Shown: positions 6,089 through 7,004 of the stretch, one piece after another
How positions within the stretch are numbered: position 1 is the first letter of the stretch
Layout: every line of letters starts with the position of its first letter
Origin: Chloroflexota bacterium
GTDB taxonomy: Bacteria; Chloroflexota; Ktedonobacteria; Ktedonobacterales; Ktedonobacteraceae
Length of the DNA stretch: 7,004 bases
Assembly: GCA_021828635.1 (NCBI GenBank)
Contig: JAJZEJ010000625.1
Span: 1 to 7,004 of the forward strand
Reading direction: 5' to 3'
Notes under the pieces: model-generated
Databases searched by the model: none
What the model saw: only the letters and a program-made list of their open reading frames with translations
Told to the model about the DNA's origin: nothing
Position numbers and translations under genes: made by a program

Positions 6089-7004
6089 CTATTCCCATAG
6101 CTGAATGGTACCATCAGTTAGTGCCACAGCCAATTGCTGACCCGCAAAATGCAGTGCGCTGATCTGCCAGGGATGATAGAATTTTTGAATGATTTGGCCC
6201 GTTGTGATGGACCAGAGATCAATGACACCTTCGTTGACCTCGCTATCTTCACGGGCAACGGCCGCCCATTGTGCATCGGGCGAGAGTGCGAGCCGCGAGC
6301 TACCGCCCATTGTGCCACTGGCGATTTCTGTATAGGTACCCGTGTTGGTATCGCAGATGCGGATGGTATTGCCGTTATAGACGAAAGCAATGGCGCTGAT
6401 ATCACTTGTAACCGCATAGGGAGGGGTGCAGTTGGCGCAGAGTCCGACGAGCGTGGACGAGGCGATGGTTGCTTTATTCTTGCCTTTGCCAGCGTGTGGG
6501 GGAGGAGTCAGGTTCCAGCGGCGTACTATACTCATCTGCTCTTTCTCGTGTGGTACATTGGCACAAGAAAGGGTGACAAGGGTATGGGCATCTTGCGAGA
6601 GTGCGCGTAGGCGAATGGCCCAGAATTGTCGCTTCTCGATCTCCTCTTCGCGGCACAGTTGTAGCCCATTGAATTGTGTTGGGTCTGTACTGAGTATATG
6701 GCTGACGATATCGGTGGCGCGTACACCCCAGGAGCGCGGCGCACGAATCTCTTCTGGTAAATGTGGTAGGGCCAATCTGGCAGAGCGTTCGCCAGTGGCG
6801 GCAACGTGCAACACGAGATCAATAGAATAGGGAGCGGAGACGGCACGGTCGCGGAGCGCGTGGCTCCAGAGCGGCTCGCCATTATAGGCATCCCAGATAT
6901 GGAGACCCAATTGACCCCAGCCAGCGACCAGCGCACCAGCAAGTGAGAAACGCAATTCGCGCAATGATTCGACCGTGAATTGTGGATTGGCGGCGAAACT
7001 GACG
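6089..7004 (-). CDS. WD40-like beta-propeller protein, C-terminal part (5' end outside window)
   Basis: The frame is open to the right edge, giving 304 visible residues. A TTG at 6962-6964 is in-frame but is not the start, since 13 codons upstream of it are propeller-like (FAANPQFTV...LRELRFS). Repeats with a hydrophobic strand and a closing W-D-like dipeptide are visible at about 14-40 (LHIWDAYNG), 128-168 (IVRRWNL), 200-222 (IRICDTNTG), 238-269 (IDLWSITTG) and 281-304 (IQLWE). The last blade ends at the stop, as is usual for a closed propeller. The blades are degenerate, with a C189-x2-C192 pair in a linker. No enzymatic domain is in view; the missing N-terminus could be more blades or a domain such as a protein kinase, a combination known in related bacteria. 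The likely role is a protein-binding scaffold. No signal peptide can be judged. Confidence 0.8.
   Translation of the reverse strand, partial: VSFAANPQFTVESLRELRFSLAGALVAGWGQLGLHIWDAYNGEPLWSHALRDRAVSAPYSIDLVLHVAATGERSARLALPHLPEEIRAPRSWGVRATDIVSHILSTDPTQFNGLQLCREEEIEKRQFWAIRLRALSQDAHTLVTLSCANVPHEKEQMSIVRRWNLTPPPHAGKGKNKATIASSTLVGLCANCTPPYAVTSDISAIAFVYNGNTIRICDTNTGTYTEIASGTMGGSSRLALSPDAQWAAVAREDSEVNEGVIDLWSITTGQIIQKFYHPWQISALHFAGQQLAVALTDGTIQLWE

Noticed and set aside
6134..6830. Two long plus-strand frames opposite the propeller gene
   Set aside because: They overlap a better-supported minus-strand frame with propeller repeats, have Cys/Arg-rich nonsense-like composition and no ribosome binding site.
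6962..6964. TTG as the start of the propeller gene
   Set aside because: The frame continues upstream to the window edge with propeller-like sequence and no Shine-Dalgarno precedes the TTG.

Overview
The window looks like chromosomal DNA from a soil-type, multicellular Chloroflexota bacterium, most plausibly a Ktedonobacteria relative. This is an inference, with no marker gene to prove it. It rests on the mix of gene types (an RskA-type anti-sigma factor, a zinc-ribbon protein with one membrane anchor, a WD40-like propeller, a long Pro/Thr-rich tail), roughly even base composition, and small operons separated by palindromic repeats. I see no plasmid, phage, CRISPR or transposase gene and no RNA gene.

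Layout. At the left edge is the 3' end of a plus-strand gene whose visible product is almost entirely Pro/Thr-rich (1-728). It converges on an anti-sigma factor gene (864-1619, minus). A long inverted repeat (732-870) fills the junction and forms the last bases of the anti-sigma gene. A second member of the same repeat family (1760-1839) lies between the anti-sigma gene and the next minus-strand operon. That operon reads from right to left: an 85-residue protein of unknown function, a zinc-ribbon/membrane/PsbP-like protein, and an aldo/keto reductase. It has 14-nt gaps and a near-consensus promoter at 3978-4006. Further right is a two-gene minus-strand unit: a family 2 glycosyltransferase followed 25 nt later by a D-2-hydroxyacid dehydrogenase of the glyoxylate/hydroxypyruvate reductase type, again with a plausible promoter. 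The right edge holds the 3' part of a WD40-like beta-propeller gene that runs out of the window.

How they fit together. Two genes have extracytoplasmic domains anchored by one membrane helix (the anti-sigma factor and the zinc-ribbon protein). The anti-sigma factor has no sigma gene beside it here. The two NAD(P)H-type oxidoreductases are complete, with their catalytic residues present. I do not see a clear new defence or mobile system. The most unusual structure is the pair of related palindromic elements abutting gene 3' ends on both sides of the anti-sigma gene.
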